Below the pieces are notes generated by a model. That model was not told the DNA's origin, did not search any database, and saw only the letters and a program-made list of their open reading frames with translations. Shown here in pieces: positions 1-9,383 of a stretch of 32,395 bases of DNA. Origin of the DNA: Gammaproteobacteria bacterium (GTDB lineage: Bacteria; Pseudomonadota; Gammaproteobacteria; Pseudomonadales; Oleiphilaceae). Position 1 is the stretch's first letter. Each line of letters starts with the position of its first letter. The translations under genes were made by a program, and so were the position numbers. The stretch covers positions 1 to 32,395 of the forward strand of contig JAUIAZ010000007.1 of the NCBI GenBank assembly GCA_030427465.1. Direction: 5' to 3'.

Positions 1-1905
1 GACCACGATTTTCTGCAAGCGCGGATCCGATGGGGGCAGATAGCCTTCCACCCGCACACTCAGACCCAGCCTGGTGGCCGCAGCCGCCAGCGCGTCCAGA
101 ATACCAACGTAGGCCTCCAGCGAGCTGACCGGTGGCAGGAAAACATAGAGATCCCCCTGCCGGACTTCTGCCGACAATGCCGTGTGGATGGCCATACTGG
201 CCAAGGGACGTTCCTGCGCATCCGACAGCGGTTTGATCTCCTGCGGCACGGGCTCAAAGGGATCGCGTGCGAACACCTCGTAAAGATCACTCTCCTCGTG
301 CCGGGACAGGCTATCCAGTGGCAGTCGATAGCCGACGGGTGAATCACCTGGCAGCAGGAACATGGCCCCCTGCTTGAAGCGCCAGAGACAGGTTGTCCAC
401 AGACCCGACACTGGATTGAGCGCCAGCGGCAGCACATAGCCCGTACACTGGTTCAGGCCCTGTTTCATGACACGCGCCAGGGTTTTCTCGCCCATGCGCT
501 CCGGTTCGAAGTCCACCGGATCAACATCTACCGGTAACTGCCTGGATTGCCACAAGGCATGAAAAGGGTCTTCGTAGGCCGGGTGAATGGCGCTGTCTGA
601 CAAGCCCATCTCGGCACAGAAACCAGAAATGATGGCCCGTGCGTCGTCCCGCTTGGCATCGTGAGAGAAGCGATCCTGCGGCCCTTTCCACAAGGGTTCG
701 CCATCCTTGCGCCAGTACAGCGCGTACTGCCAGCGTGGCAGCGGCTCTCCCGGATACCACTTGCCCTGGCCATAGTGCAGCAGCCCCTGCGGCGCATAAC
801 GCTTCTTCAACTTCTGAACCAGGTCAAAAGCCAGCGCACGCTTCTCCGGGCCATCGGCATCGGTGTTCCACTGCTTGGATTCCATGTCATCAATGGAAAC
901 AAAGGTTGGCTCCCCGCCCATGGTCAGGCGCACATCATCGGCTTCCAACTGTTTATCGACGGCTTGACCCAGGGCATCAATTTCCAGCCAGTCCTGATCG
1001 GTAAACGGTTTGGTCACCCGGGGATCTTCCCGGACACGACTGACCTCATTGCTGTAACTGAAGGTGACCTCACATTTGTCGACCGCCCCGCTGATGGGTG
1101 CCGCGTCCTGGGGGTTCGGGGTACAGCAAAGTGGTATGTGACCCTCAGCAGCAAAGAGGCCGGACGTTGGATCCAGCCCCAGCCAGCCAGCACCGGGCAG
1201 GTAGACTTCACACCAGGCATGCAGATCCGTGAAGTCCGTTTCGGGGCCGCTTGGACCATCCAGTGACTTCTGGTCCGAGGTCAGCTGCACCAGATAACCC
1301 GACACAAACCGCGCCGCCACTCCGAGGTGACGAAACAGCTGTACCAGCAACCAGCCGGAATCACGACAACTGCCCAAGGCTTTGTGCAGGGTTTCCTCCG
1401 GTGTCTGTACACCCGGCTCCAGCCGCACGGTGTAGTCGATGTCCTGTGACACGCGCTGGTTCACATCCACCAAAAAGTCGATGATCGCCCGTTTGTCTCT
1501 GGAAATACCCTGAAGGTACTTGCTGAACAAGGGCCCACAATCTCCGTGCTCAAGAAACGGCGCCAGCTGTGAGCGCTGCTCGGCGGTGTACTGGAAAGGG
1601 TAATGCTCGGCATATTCTTCAACGAAGAAATCGAACGGATTATAGGGTGTCAGATCAGCCACCAGATCGACACTGACCTCGAGCCGATCGGTTTTTTCGG
1701 GAAACACCAGCCGCGCCATGTAATTGGAAAACGGATCCTGCAGCCAGTTGATGAAGTGGGGCTTCGGCACCACATTCATTGAGTAGGCCCGGACGGGCGT
1801 GCGACAGTGAGGCGCCGGACGCAATCGGATGGTATGCGGTGACAGGCCAACCAGCCGGTCATAGTCATAGGTCATTGTGTGCCGGATACCGACATATATA
1901 CTCAT
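1..1905 (-). CDS. Transglutaminase-like / DUF2126 family protein, C-terminus cut off by window start
   Basis: Manual translation of the reverse complement from ATG at 1905 (MSIYVGIRHTMTYDYDRLVGLSPHTIRLRPAPHCRTPVRAY...) is open to position 1 (635 codons). Transglutaminase Cys/His/Asp motifs are visible: GSCRDSGWLLVQLFRHLG...DLHAWCEVYLPGAGWLGLDPTSG, then LTMGGEPTFVSIDD. Absent from the ORF track because it runs off the edge. Confidence 0.93.
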   Translation of the reverse strand, partial: MSIYVGIRHTMTYDYDRLVGLSPHTIRLRPAPHCRTPVRAYSMNVVPKPHFINWLQDPFSNYMARLVFPEKTDRLEVSVDLVADLTPYNPFDFFVEEYAEHYPFQYTAEQRSQLAPFLEHGDCGPLFSKYLQGISRDKRAIIDFLVDVNQRVSQDIDYTVRLEPGVQTPEETLHKALGSCRDSGWLLVQLFRHLGVAARFVSGYLVQLTSDQKSLDGPSGPETDFTDLHAWCEVYLPGAGWLGLDPTSGLFAAEGHIPLCCTPNPQDAAPISGAVDKCEVTFSYSNEVSRVREDPRVTKPFTDQDWLEIDALGQAVDKQLEADDVRLTMGGEPTFVSIDDMESKQWNTDADGPEKRALAFDLVQKLKKRYAPQGLLHYGQGKWYPGEPLPRWQYALYWRKDGEPLWKGPQDRFSHDAKRDDARAIISGFCAEMGLSDSAIHPAYEDPFHALWQSRQLPVDVDPVDFEPERMGEKTLARVMKQGLNQCTGYVLPLALNPVSGLWTTCLWRFKQGAMFLLPGDSPVGYRLPLDSLSRHEESDLYEVFARDPFEPVPQEIKPLSDAQERPLASMAIHTALSAEVRQGDLYVFLPPVSSLEAYVGILDALAAAATRLGLSVRVEGYLPPSDPRLQKIVV

Positions 1906-1956
1906 GTCAAACTCCTTGTCGGGCGGTTCGCAGTAACCCGAGTCCTGTTGCCAAAA

Positions 1957-2700
1957 TCAGTCTTTTTCCCAGTCAAAGGGCGGAAGTCCGTTGAACAAAG
2001 TCAGAAGGCCCTCGCCCCACTGCTTGCGCAGGCGGGCGTAGTAAGGGGAATTCAGTTTCAGATGCATCACCTGTGCCGGTTCGAAAGCATCACGCTCGTA
2101 GATCAACAGATCGAAGGGCGGAGCGACCGACAGGTTACTGCGCATGGTGGAATCCATGGACACCAGTGCGCAGCGGGCGGCCTCCTCCAGGGTCATATTG
2201 TTGCGTATAACCCGGTCGAGTATCGGCTTGCCGTACTTGGTCTCACCGATCTGCAGAAACGGATTATAAGGAGAGCTCTTGATGTAGTTGCCCTCCGGAT
2301 AAACCATGTAGATCCCGGGGTCGCCTCCCTCTACCTGACCACCCACCAGAATAGTGGCACCGAACTGGTTGCTCTGCCCTTCACTCTGGCTGCGACCATG
2401 GTACTTCTGCAAGTCCACGCAGACGCCTCCGATATAGCGAGCCGCATCGGCAAGATCATCGCAGTCAGCCAGGCTGTAAACTTCCGCATCATCCGCATCC
2501 AGATCCCGGCCGACGCGATGGACCACCGCCTGAGTCGTGGCCAGGTTGCCCGAGGTCATCAGCACGAAGAAACCCTTTCCGGGTATCTGGTACCGGAACA
2601 TTTTCGGGTAGGTATTGACATTGTCAACGCCCGCATTGGTGCGGGAATCCGAGGCAAACACCAGCCCCTTGTCAATAGCAATCGCGACGCAATAAGTCAT
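1957..2700 (-). CDS. Anbu-type proteasome-like (HslV-related) Ntn peptidase
   Basis: MTYCVAIAIDKGLVFASDSRTNAGVDNVNTYPKMFRY..., with Thr after the initiator Met as expected for an Ntn hydrolase. Start at 2700 chosen over the longer ORF (2874) because homology-like sequence begins at MTYCVAIA. Lies directly upstream of the transglutaminase gene. Confidence 0.92.
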   Translation of the reverse strand: MTYCVAIAIDKGLVFASDSRTNAGVDNVNTYPKMFRYQIPGKGFFVLMTSGNLATTQAVVHRVGRDLDADDAEVYSLADCDDLADAARYIGGVCVDLQKYHGRSQSEGQSNQFGATILVGGQVEGGDPGIYMVYPEGNYIKSSPYNPFLQIGETKYGKPILDRVIRNNMTLEEAARCALVSMDSTMRSNLSVAPPFDLLIYERDAFEPAQVMHLKLNSPYYARLRKQWGEGLLTLFNGLPPFDWEKD

Positions 2701-2866
2701 GGGGGCACACTCTGAGAATTGATTACCGCATGTTAGGTAAGCCCCTGTCACTTGGCAATAAGGCTCCGGATTATATTCCAGGCCGGATTCGCACTGAAAA
2801 TGGCAACGGCATTTGGCGAGGCCGCCCGCTGACGCTATGCTGGAGACTTTGTTCTGAATTTGTCTC

Positions 2867-3493
2867 ATGGTCACACACTCAGCCGCACTTTTCCCCTGTC
2901 CCCAGTCCCCCCTGAGCGAATGGCTGCCCCCCGGGTGCCGCCCGCTGTCGGTCGAAGGCCGCTCCGTACTGGCGGTCTGCCTGTCTGAAGCGGTTCCTTC
3001 CGATCACGATCCGGAGCGGCTTACTTTCAACCTGCACCTCAAAGCGCCGACCACAGGCCGACCTGATGAAGGGCCCGGTTCAGAAAGCAAAACCTGGATC
3101 AGGCAGCTCACCCACCCAGAGCTGCAGTGGACACAGATTGCCTGCCTGCCGCTGAACCCGAAAGGAATTGTGACCGCACATTTTTCTGCGGAGGGCTGGT
3201 TTGTGCAGGCGCTGGAAGACTCCCGGGTCCTGCTCACGCTCTCGGGTCAACCCGGTCGCTCCCTCGGCCTGCCGACTGTGAGCAGCCCACACCCCTTGCC
3301 GATCGACCTGCCGCCCAAAGGGCGCTTGCCCTTGTTGCGTCGCAACCTGAGACTGCTGAACCGGGGCAGTCTGACGCTGACAATCAACAGCCAGTTACAG
3401 GGCGATGCAACTCTCGATCTGCTCAGGCGACTTCAACTGGATCACGCCACCCCGTTGTTCGCAATACAACATGCGGATCGTGCACCTAAATAA
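2867..3493 (+). CDS. Hypothetical protein (208 aa), no family recognised
   Basis: Open frame of 208 codons divergent from the Anbu gene, with no competing conserved ORF. Composition is plausible but no domain was recognised. Confidence 0.5.
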   Translation: MVTHSAALFPCPQSPLSEWLPPGCRPLSVEGRSVLAVCLSEAVPSDHDPERLTFNLHLKAPTTGRPDEGPGSESKTWIRQLTHPELQWTQIACLPLNPKGIVTAHFSAEGWFVQALEDSRVLLTLSGQPGRSLGLPTVSSPHPLPIDLPPKGRLPLLRRNLRLLNRGSLTLTINSQLQGDATLDLLRRLQLDHATPLFAIQHADRAPK

Positions 3494-3698
3494 TTCATTC
3501 CATCGCCCCAATGCCCCAGACAAGTGCCGGAATCCCCGGCACCCGGGCCTGCGTCACAAACGTCAGACCGGGCTGAATCCGGATTAGCGGGCAGACCAGG
3601 GCAGAGACGGTCCCCTGGCATATCCTGTGCAGTGCAAACCCTGCAGTAGCCTGAACCCCTACAGCACCCGTTTTTCAATCATAAAGAAGGATTTTTGT

Positions 3699-3809
3699 AT
3701 GAAAACTGTAAGCCATGACTCCCTGCTGTTCGCCCTGACCCACCCCTACGAAGTCAGCGCCATGAAAGAGCTGCGCGACTATTTTGACTGCATGTATTTC
3801 GCCAACTGA
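3699..3809 (+). CDS. Putative 36-aa small protein MKTVSHDSLLFALTHPYEVSAMKELRDYFDCMYFAN
   Basis: ATG at 3699 preceded by an AAGAAGGA Shine-Dalgarno-like sequence. Stop TGA at 3807-3809, followed 11 nt later by a GC-rich hairpin. Confidence 0.5.
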   Translation: MKTVSHDSLLFALTHPYEVSAMKELRDYFDCMYFAN

Positions 3810-3820
3810 GCCGTCATTCC

Positions 3821-3840
3821 GGGGTGCCAGCCGGCACCCC
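3821..3840 (+). other. Perfect hairpin GGGGTGCC-AGCC-GGCACCCC after the small ORF
   Basis: 8-bp perfect stem with a 4-nt loop. No following T-tract, so not a canonical intrinsic terminator. Confidence 0.6.
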
Positions 3841-3934
3841 GACACTCCCCTGACACATTTTATCGCCTACAATGTATCCTGCCTGATGGCATAAGCCACG
3901 GCTCCCTTGTTTTTCAGAAAAGCAGGATCCCGAA

Positions 3935-5041
3935 ATGGAGTTTGATGAAGAGATAGTCAGGGAAGTCATGGACTCCTTCAATGACCTCTACACCGAGATT
4001 GATGGCCTTCTGGTTCAGCTCTCCGATCATGGCGCCGATGACCCGGACCAGCTTCATGCCCTGTTCCGGGCGGTACATTCCGTTAAAGGCAATGCCGCCA
4101 TGCTACAGGTTGATCCGATCGTTCACTTTACCCATGCGCTGGAAGAAATCGTTGATTCACTGCGTGCCGGCCGCTATCCGCTGACCCGTCTGATCTGCGA
4201 GGTTCTGCACCTGGGAATGGACCGGGTGCGTGATCTGCACCACCGCGACATCATGGGGCTTTCCGCAGACAATTTGCAGGAGGAGACGATCGGACCGCTG
4301 ATGAAGCAGATGGCCGAGAAAGAACCGGGCGAAATTGAGCAGGCCGCTTATGAAGTACTGGCGGCTTTTGGTGTGGAAATGGCCGTGGCCGAACATGCTC
4401 CGGAGCAAAAGGCCGCTGCGGTTTCCGGGAACGTGGTGTCCGTTGCTTTGGGCGATGAACGACGCCGTGCTGACCTGGACCTGTTCAGGTCACTGGCCGC
4501 TCAGGTCGATCAGCAAAGCCAGTTCTGGGAAGGCCGCACCCAGAACATTTTCAGCTGGGCACAGAAACTCAATGAAATAGCCGGCTCACCGGTCGACTCA
4601 CAGCAACTGGCTGCCGCAATCTACATGCACGATATCGGCATGGCCTTTGTGCCTTCACGCATTCTGGACAAGGAAGGGAAGCTGAGTGCGGAAGAAGTTG
4701 CGCAGATCCGTCATCACCCCACCTGGGGACACGGCCTTCTGAGCCGCATGCCGGGCTGGGATGAGGCGGCGAGGATGGTACACGAACATCAGGAACACTT
4801 TGATGGCAAGGGATACCCGCAGGCGCTCGCCGCTGAGAGTATTCATCCGGGTGCCCGGATACTGGCCGTGATTGACGCCTTTTTCTCGATCACCAACGGA
4901 CGCGCAGACCGCAGTCAGCGCCGTTCCGTGGTCAGGGCGGTATCCGAGCTCAATGCACGCTCGGGATCCCAGTTCGACCCGGCTTGGGTCAGCGCGTTCA
5001 ACGATCTCGTCAAAGCGGAAATCAAGGCAGGCAATCTGTAA
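3935..5041 (+). CDS. HPt domain plus HD-GYP-like domain protein
   Basis: N-terminal HPt motif LFRAVHSVKGNAAML. C-terminal MHDIGMAFVPSRILDKEGKLSAEEVAQIRHHPTWGHGLL...HEHQEHFDGKGYP resembles HD-GYP. Confidence 0.85.
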   Translation: MEFDEEIVREVMDSFNDLYTEIDGLLVQLSDHGADDPDQLHALFRAVHSVKGNAAMLQVDPIVHFTHALEEIVDSLRAGRYPLTRLICEVLHLGMDRVRDLHHRDIMGLSADNLQEETIGPLMKQMAEKEPGEIEQAAYEVLAAFGVEMAVAEHAPEQKAAAVSGNVVSVALGDERRRADLDLFRSLAAQVDQQSQFWEGRTQNIFSWAQKLNEIAGSPVDSQQLAAAIYMHDIGMAFVPSRILDKEGKLSAEEVAQIRHHPTWGHGLLSRMPGWDEAARMVHEHQEHFDGKGYPQALAAESIHPGARILAVIDAFFSITNGRADRSQRRSVVRAVSELNARSGSQFDPAWVSAFNDLVKAEIKAGNL

Positions 5042-5046
5042 CGCAG

Positions 5047-5313
5047 TCAGTAGAGCGCCGCTTCGTCTTCCAGGGCTTCTTTCAGAACCTCGATAAACAG
5101 CTTGTCCGCGTCACTCATTTCTTCCGGAATCCGGATACGGGTTGACGAGCTGATTTCATCCGCCATCTTGCGATCCGCATCAGGCTCATGCTGCAAGCGT
5201 CTTCCGATTTCCATACACTGCGCCGGTATGGTGGGGTCAGACAACACCTTCTTGATGAACCCTCGCATTTCCGCGATCATTTTAGCCTGTCGGCTTTCTG
5301 TAGCACTTCCCAT
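5047..5313 (-). CDS. Hypothetical 88-aa protein
   Basis: MGSATESRQAKMIAEMRGFIKKVLSDPTIPAQCMEIGRRL...; AAGGAGA Shine-Dalgarno on the minus strand about 10 nt before ATG. Confidence 0.65.
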   Translation of the reverse strand: MGSATESRQAKMIAEMRGFIKKVLSDPTIPAQCMEIGRRLQHEPDADRKMADEISSSTRIRIPEEMSDADKLFIEVLKEALEDEAALY

Positions 5314-5343
5314 TTCTACTGCTCTCCTTAGAATCCTAAAAGG

Positions 5344-7005
5344 ATGTATAGCTTAAAAACCGCCCCAAAAAAAGAGCCTTTGCGTCCGGAGACCCTCTCC
5401 GGCCAGTTTTACTATCTGCAAAATTTTCACCAGGTTCTCGACTCGGTGGAAGCGCTCTACGAGGATATCCTGCCGCCGTCCAGCCGGGAGTTCATCGAGC
5501 ACTTTCGTCATCTGCCCCTGGATGCCCAGGCACTTCTCATCCGCCTGCACAGCCGCAAAGGCCCCATCATTCGGGAAGACAAGCTTTCTTACCCGGAGAT
5601 TGGCGATGTTGCGGAGGCTATCCGCCTGCTGGCCGATGTCCGTTGGCTTCAGGTCAATCCACCCGTAACCGAGGATTATCTGTTGGCAACACTGACCAAG
5701 GCAGAAATCAGCGCCGGGTTCGGGGTGCCGCAGCACGGGCTTTCACGACCCGCGATGCTGGCGACCCTGCACGTCACCCCTGCCGAAATCTACGCCACCT
5801 TTGCCACACGATTTCTGCTGCTCACCTGTCATGAATACCTGCAACCCCTGCTGGATGCCTTCTTCGGCAGCCGGGATCAGGATCTGAGCGCCTTTATCGT
5901 CTCGGAACTCGGACATATCCGGTATCCGGACTACCCCCTGGAACGTCGCTCGAGACGTTTTCACAGTACAGGCGACCTGCAGGAATATGCTGACCTGGAA
6001 GACACTTACAGCCGCTACCGCGAATGGCGCGCAGACCCGGAGGCCCCCCTGGAGGACTTGCTGGAGCTGGTGCCCCTGATCCCCGCCATTGCCCGGAACC
6101 GGCCCTGGCGCTATCGTTGTGACCGTCTGATCAACCGGATTGGCCGGGCTTGTGAGCGCGCGGGTGAAGTCGAAAGGGCGCTCGAGCTGTACGCCATGAG
6201 TGAACTGCCGCCTGCCAGGGAACGTCGTGTGCGCCTGTTTGCCGCAACGCACGACTGGTACAGCGCGTACACCTTGTGCCTGCAGATGCAGGAAGCCCCT
6301 GCCGATTATTCAGAGCGGCATTTCGCCCGCTTCTTCATGCCCCGCATTCTGAAGCAGCTGGGTCTGCCCGCCGCTTCCAGACGCCCTGCGCCCAGGATCC
6401 AGCGTCTGGAAGGTGGCAAGCCGGAGGACCGCCCGGAGCTGAGAGCCATGCAGGCACTAGGAACCGACAATGGTGACTGGCACTATGTCGAGAACTGGCT
6501 GTTCAACGCCTGGCTCGGGCTGTGGTTCTGGGACGTCATCTACAGCGATGCTCCGGGCGCCTTCACACACCCCTTCCAGATAGCTCCTCACGACCTCTAC
6601 GAGCCCGGGTTTCGCCAGCGCCGCGAGAAACTCATTCGCCAGAGACTGGCCATGCTGGAAGAAGGTTCCCTCTCAGAACGTCAGCAGGTTCTGCTGGAGA
6701 CCTGGCAGGCGCATGAGGGCAAGGCCAATCCCTTTGTCGGCTGGTATGAAGGCGGGGCTGCGTTGCTGGAAAAAGCCCATGCGCATATTCCGGCCCGGCA
6801 CATCCGCGTCATCGCCGAGCGCTGGCTCAGCGACCTGAGGAATCACCGTTCCGGTTTTCCTGACCTGATCCAGTGGCGTCATGATGGCGGCTATGAGCTG
6901 GTGGAAGTCAAAGGGCCCGGTGATCAGCTCAGGCCCAACCAGACTGCCTGGCTGCAGTTCTTTGGGGAAGAAGGCATTCCCGCCAGAGTGGTGTATGTCG
7001 CCTGA
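5344..7005 (+). CDS. VRR-NUC domain (FAN1-like) nuclease
   Basis: C-terminal RNHRSGFPDLIQWRHDGGYELVEVKGPGDQLRPNQTAWLQFF matches the VRR-NUC/FAN1 signature (G-F-P-D-L...E-V-K-G-P-x-D-x-L...Q..W). Confidence 0.92.
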   Translation: MYSLKTAPKKEPLRPETLSGQFYYLQNFHQVLDSVEALYEDILPPSSREFIEHFRHLPLDAQALLIRLHSRKGPIIREDKLSYPEIGDVAEAIRLLADVRWLQVNPPVTEDYLLATLTKAEISAGFGVPQHGLSRPAMLATLHVTPAEIYATFATRFLLLTCHEYLQPLLDAFFGSRDQDLSAFIVSELGHIRYPDYPLERRSRRFHSTGDLQEYADLEDTYSRYREWRADPEAPLEDLLELVPLIPAIARNRPWRYRCDRLINRIGRACERAGEVERALELYAMSELPPARERRVRLFAATHDWYSAYTLCLQMQEAPADYSERHFARFFMPRILKQLGLPAASRRPAPRIQRLEGGKPEDRPELRAMQALGTDNGDWHYVENWLFNAWLGLWFWDVIYSDAPGAFTHPFQIAPHDLYEPGFRQRREKLIRQRLAMLEEGSLSERQQVLLETWQAHEGKANPFVGWYEGGAALLEKAHAHIPARHIRVIAERWLSDLRNHRSGFPDLIQWRHDGGYELVEVKGPGDQLRPNQTAWLQFFGEEGIPARVVYVA

Positions 7006-9349
7006 AATCCGCCTCAGTGTCCATCAGGTACTGCACTTTTTCCGCCCGGCCGGCGCCTGTGACATCCCGGTTCAGGCCCCCGTTCTCTCCGCAGATGGCC
7101 AGAGATGTCATCGCCGCGAACAGGCCAGCTGGCCGGCCGGCGTTGAAACCGAGAAAACCCTCAGTATCGACCTGCCTCTGCACCAGGGCTTTGCCCGGAT
7201 CACCGGCAAGGCTGACGGATTCACCGCTAGCCTGGCCCGACCCGTCTTCCTGGAGATCAAGACCGAGCGTAATCCGGACGCGCCCCTGGATGAACGTCGA
7301 TTACTGCGTTATCAGGATCAACTGCGTCTGTATGCCTCGCTTTGGCTCCGGCAACAGGCCGCCGACGGGCAGACCTTGCCAGAAAGCATTGGCTTTGCCC
7401 TGCACCGGGTGCCCTTATCTGCCCGCAAGAGCACGCGTATCGAGGCGTGGGAAGAAAGCACGACGGAGATAAGCACCCACTGCGAGCGGATTTTCTCGCG
7501 CGTCAGCAGCTGGCTTTCCGAGCGCCAGAAACATCGCCGGGCCCGTCAGCCCTTCCTGAAGGAACTGGCCTTCCCGTTTGCGGATTTCCGGCCGGGCCAG
7601 CGAGCACTGGCTGCCGCCGCTTACCGATTTACCGGAGCGGGTGAAGATGCCCTGCTGGAAGCCCCCACCGGCAGTGGCAAATCCCTGGCCATGATCTTTC
7701 CCCTGCTGCGCCGCATGGGCGAGGGGCAGATACGGCAGATCATGCAACTGAGCGCTCGCAATGAAGGACAGCTCAGTGCTCTCGAGGCGGTGGCTTGTCT
7801 GACCAAGGGCGCCGGGGTGTTCTTCCCTCTGCGCGTATTACAGTTACAGGGGCGAGACAAGCTTTGTCTCGAAAGCATGTGCCTGGGGGACGCGTGTCCC
7901 AGACGCGCAAACTTCTATGAGCATTTGCCCGCAGCCAGTCAGGCCGCCAGCGAGAAAGCCTTTCTTGATACCGCTGCCTTGAAGGCTCTCGCCATCGAAC
8001 ACGGAATCTGTCCACACGCATTGCAAGCCTGGCTGGCCCCCTGGTGGGACATACTGATCGGCGACTACAACTATGCTTTCGCACCCGGTTCACGGCTGGA
8101 TTTCACCATCACGGACAATCAACCGGTTTTGCTGATGGATGAAGCCCATAATTTACCCGCGCGGGCGCGGGAGATGTTCTCGGCACAGCTGGACACGCGT
8201 CAGCTCGGGCGCCTGCGTCGGGTTCTGCTCAAAGGTGGTCGGGCCCGGCGCAGCCTTGGCAGCCTGTTGCGACACCTGGATCAGTTGTCATTACAGTCCG
8301 CCATCGATCAGAAAGCTCTGCAGACGCTGTCGCAAAAAGTGGCACAGACTCTCGCGGACTGCTTCGAGGAGCCCACCGATGAACTGTCACCCGAGGACCA
8401 TCCGATACGTAATGAGGCGCTCAGTGCCCTGCAGCAATGGCAGTCGGCTTTTGAACTGAGCCCGGACAGCTATCGTGTCCACTGGCCGAACACGGAGCGT
8501 CTGGTGCTGGATTGCCTGAGTGCTGCCCAGGCTCTGAATACACTGAGCCGCCCCTGTCATAACCGCATCGCCTACTCTGCCTGCCTGACACCGCCGGATT
8601 TCTACGGCCTGGAAATGGGCCTGTCGGAAGATTGCCAGCGCTTCCGGCAGCCCAGCCCGTTCCGGCCCGAGCAGGCCCTGATCCTGCAATCCCGGGATAT
8701 CTCCTTACGCTGGCAGGACCGGCCCCGCAGCCTTCCGGCGGTGGTCGACTACATCGCGGCTTTGTGGCAGACCCGGCCGGGTAATTACTGGGTTTTTTCG
8801 CCCTCCCATGATTATCAGAATCTACTGTTGGACGCTTTTCGCGAGCGACATGCCGACATACCCAGTCATTATCAGATTCCCGATATGCCGCCGGAACAGC
8901 GTCAGGCTTTTCTGCAGCAATTCCGCAATGACCCACAACACGGACTGGGCTTCGTGGTACTCGGCAGCCTGTTCAACGAGAGCGTCGATCTGCCCGGCGA
9001 TGCCCTGCTTGGCGTGGCGGTTCTGGGAACGGGCCGCCCGCCGCCCTCCGAGCGGCTGGATCGCATCGCGGCTTGGTACAATGAGCGTGGCTATGACGGA
9101 GAGCGCTTCGCCTATACCCTGCCCGGCTGGCAGAAAGTGGTGCAGGCGGTCGGCCGGGTTATCCGCCGGGATGACGACCGCGGCGTGGTGCTTCTGCTCG
9201 ACCAGCGCCTGCAAAACGCCCCTTTCCGCACACTGCGCCCACCACACTGGCAGGTACAGGCCTGCCAGAACCCGATGCAGGCCCGCGAAGTGCTGACACA
9301 ATTCTGGGCCGACGAGAGCCCACAGGGTGAGCAATTAACACACAATTGA
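6995..9349 (+). CDS. XPD/DinG-like ATP-dependent DNA helicase with N-terminal PD-(D/E)XK nuclease-like domain
   Basis: Walker [16 protein letters not shown] box [14 protein letters not shown] motif [14 protein letters not shown], Cys cluster [11 protein letters not shown]...C. N-terminal GKADGF...FLEIKTERN...QLRLY fits a Cas4/RecB-like nuclease fold. Start placed at 6995 ([11 protein letters not shown]...), overlapping the upstream gene by 11 bp. Confidence 0.9.
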   Translation: MSPEIRLSVHQVLHFFRPAGACDIPVQAPVLSADGQRCHRREQASWPAGVETEKTLSIDLPLHQGFARITGKADGFTASLARPVFLEIKTERNPDAPLDERRLLRYQDQLRLYASLWLRQQAADGQTLPESIGFALHRVPLSARKSTRIEAWEESTTEISTHCERIFSRVSSWLSERQKHRRARQPFLKELAFPFADFRPGQRALAAAAYRFTGAGEDALLEAPTGSGKSLAMIFPLLRRMGEGQIRQIMQLSARNEGQLSALEAVACLTKGAGVFFPLRVLQLQGRDKLCLESMCLGDACPRRANFYEHLPAASQAASEKAFLDTAALKALAIEHGICPHALQAWLAPWWDILIGDYNYAFAPGSRLDFTITDNQPVLLMDEAHNLPARAREMFSAQLDTRQLGRLRRVLLKGGRARRSLGSLLRHLDQLSLQSAIDQKALQTLSQKVAQTLADCFEEPTDELSPEDHPIRNEALSALQQWQSAFELSPDSYRVHWPNTERLVLDCLSAAQALNTLSRPCHNRIAYSACLTPPDFYGLEMGLSEDCQRFRQPSPFRPEQALILQSRDISLRWQDRPRSLPAVVDYIAALWQTRPGNYWVFSPSHDYQNLLLDAFRERHADIPSHYQIPDMPPEQRQAFLQQFRNDPQHGLGFVVLGSLFNESVDLPGDALLGVAVLGTGRPPPSERLDRIAAWYNERGYDGERFAYTLPGWQKVVQAVGRVIRRDDDRGVVLLLDQRLQNAPFRTLRPPHWQVQACQNPMQAREVLTQFWADESPQGEQLTHN

Positions 9350-9383
9350 CGTAGAATACGCGCAGTTTTTCCCGGAGTTAACC

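Noticed and set aside
661-1266. 201-aa plus-strand ORF
   Set aside because: Antisense to the partial transglutaminase/DUF2126 CDS, which carries conserved motifs.
1879-2715. 278-aa plus-strand ORF
   Set aside because: It lies entirely opposite the clear Anbu gene and the start of the transglutaminase gene; mirror ORF of high-GC coding sequence.
3490-3675. Minus-strand open frame ending ...TFVTQARVPGIPALVWGIGAME in the intergenic gap
   Set aside because: No usable ATG/GTG/TTG start and only about 60 codons; could be a gene remnant but not supportable from sequence alone.
3699-3809. Small ORF as a PqqA-like RiPP precursor (an ExxxY occurs in KELRDYF)
   Set aside because: No PqqE/SPASM maturase or RiPP genes nearby; the only radical SAM protein (YgiQ) is about 6 kb away and not of the peptide-maturase type.
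8421-9334. 170-171-aa minus-strand ORFs
   Set aside because: Antisense to conserved helicase motifs; typical shadow ORFs.
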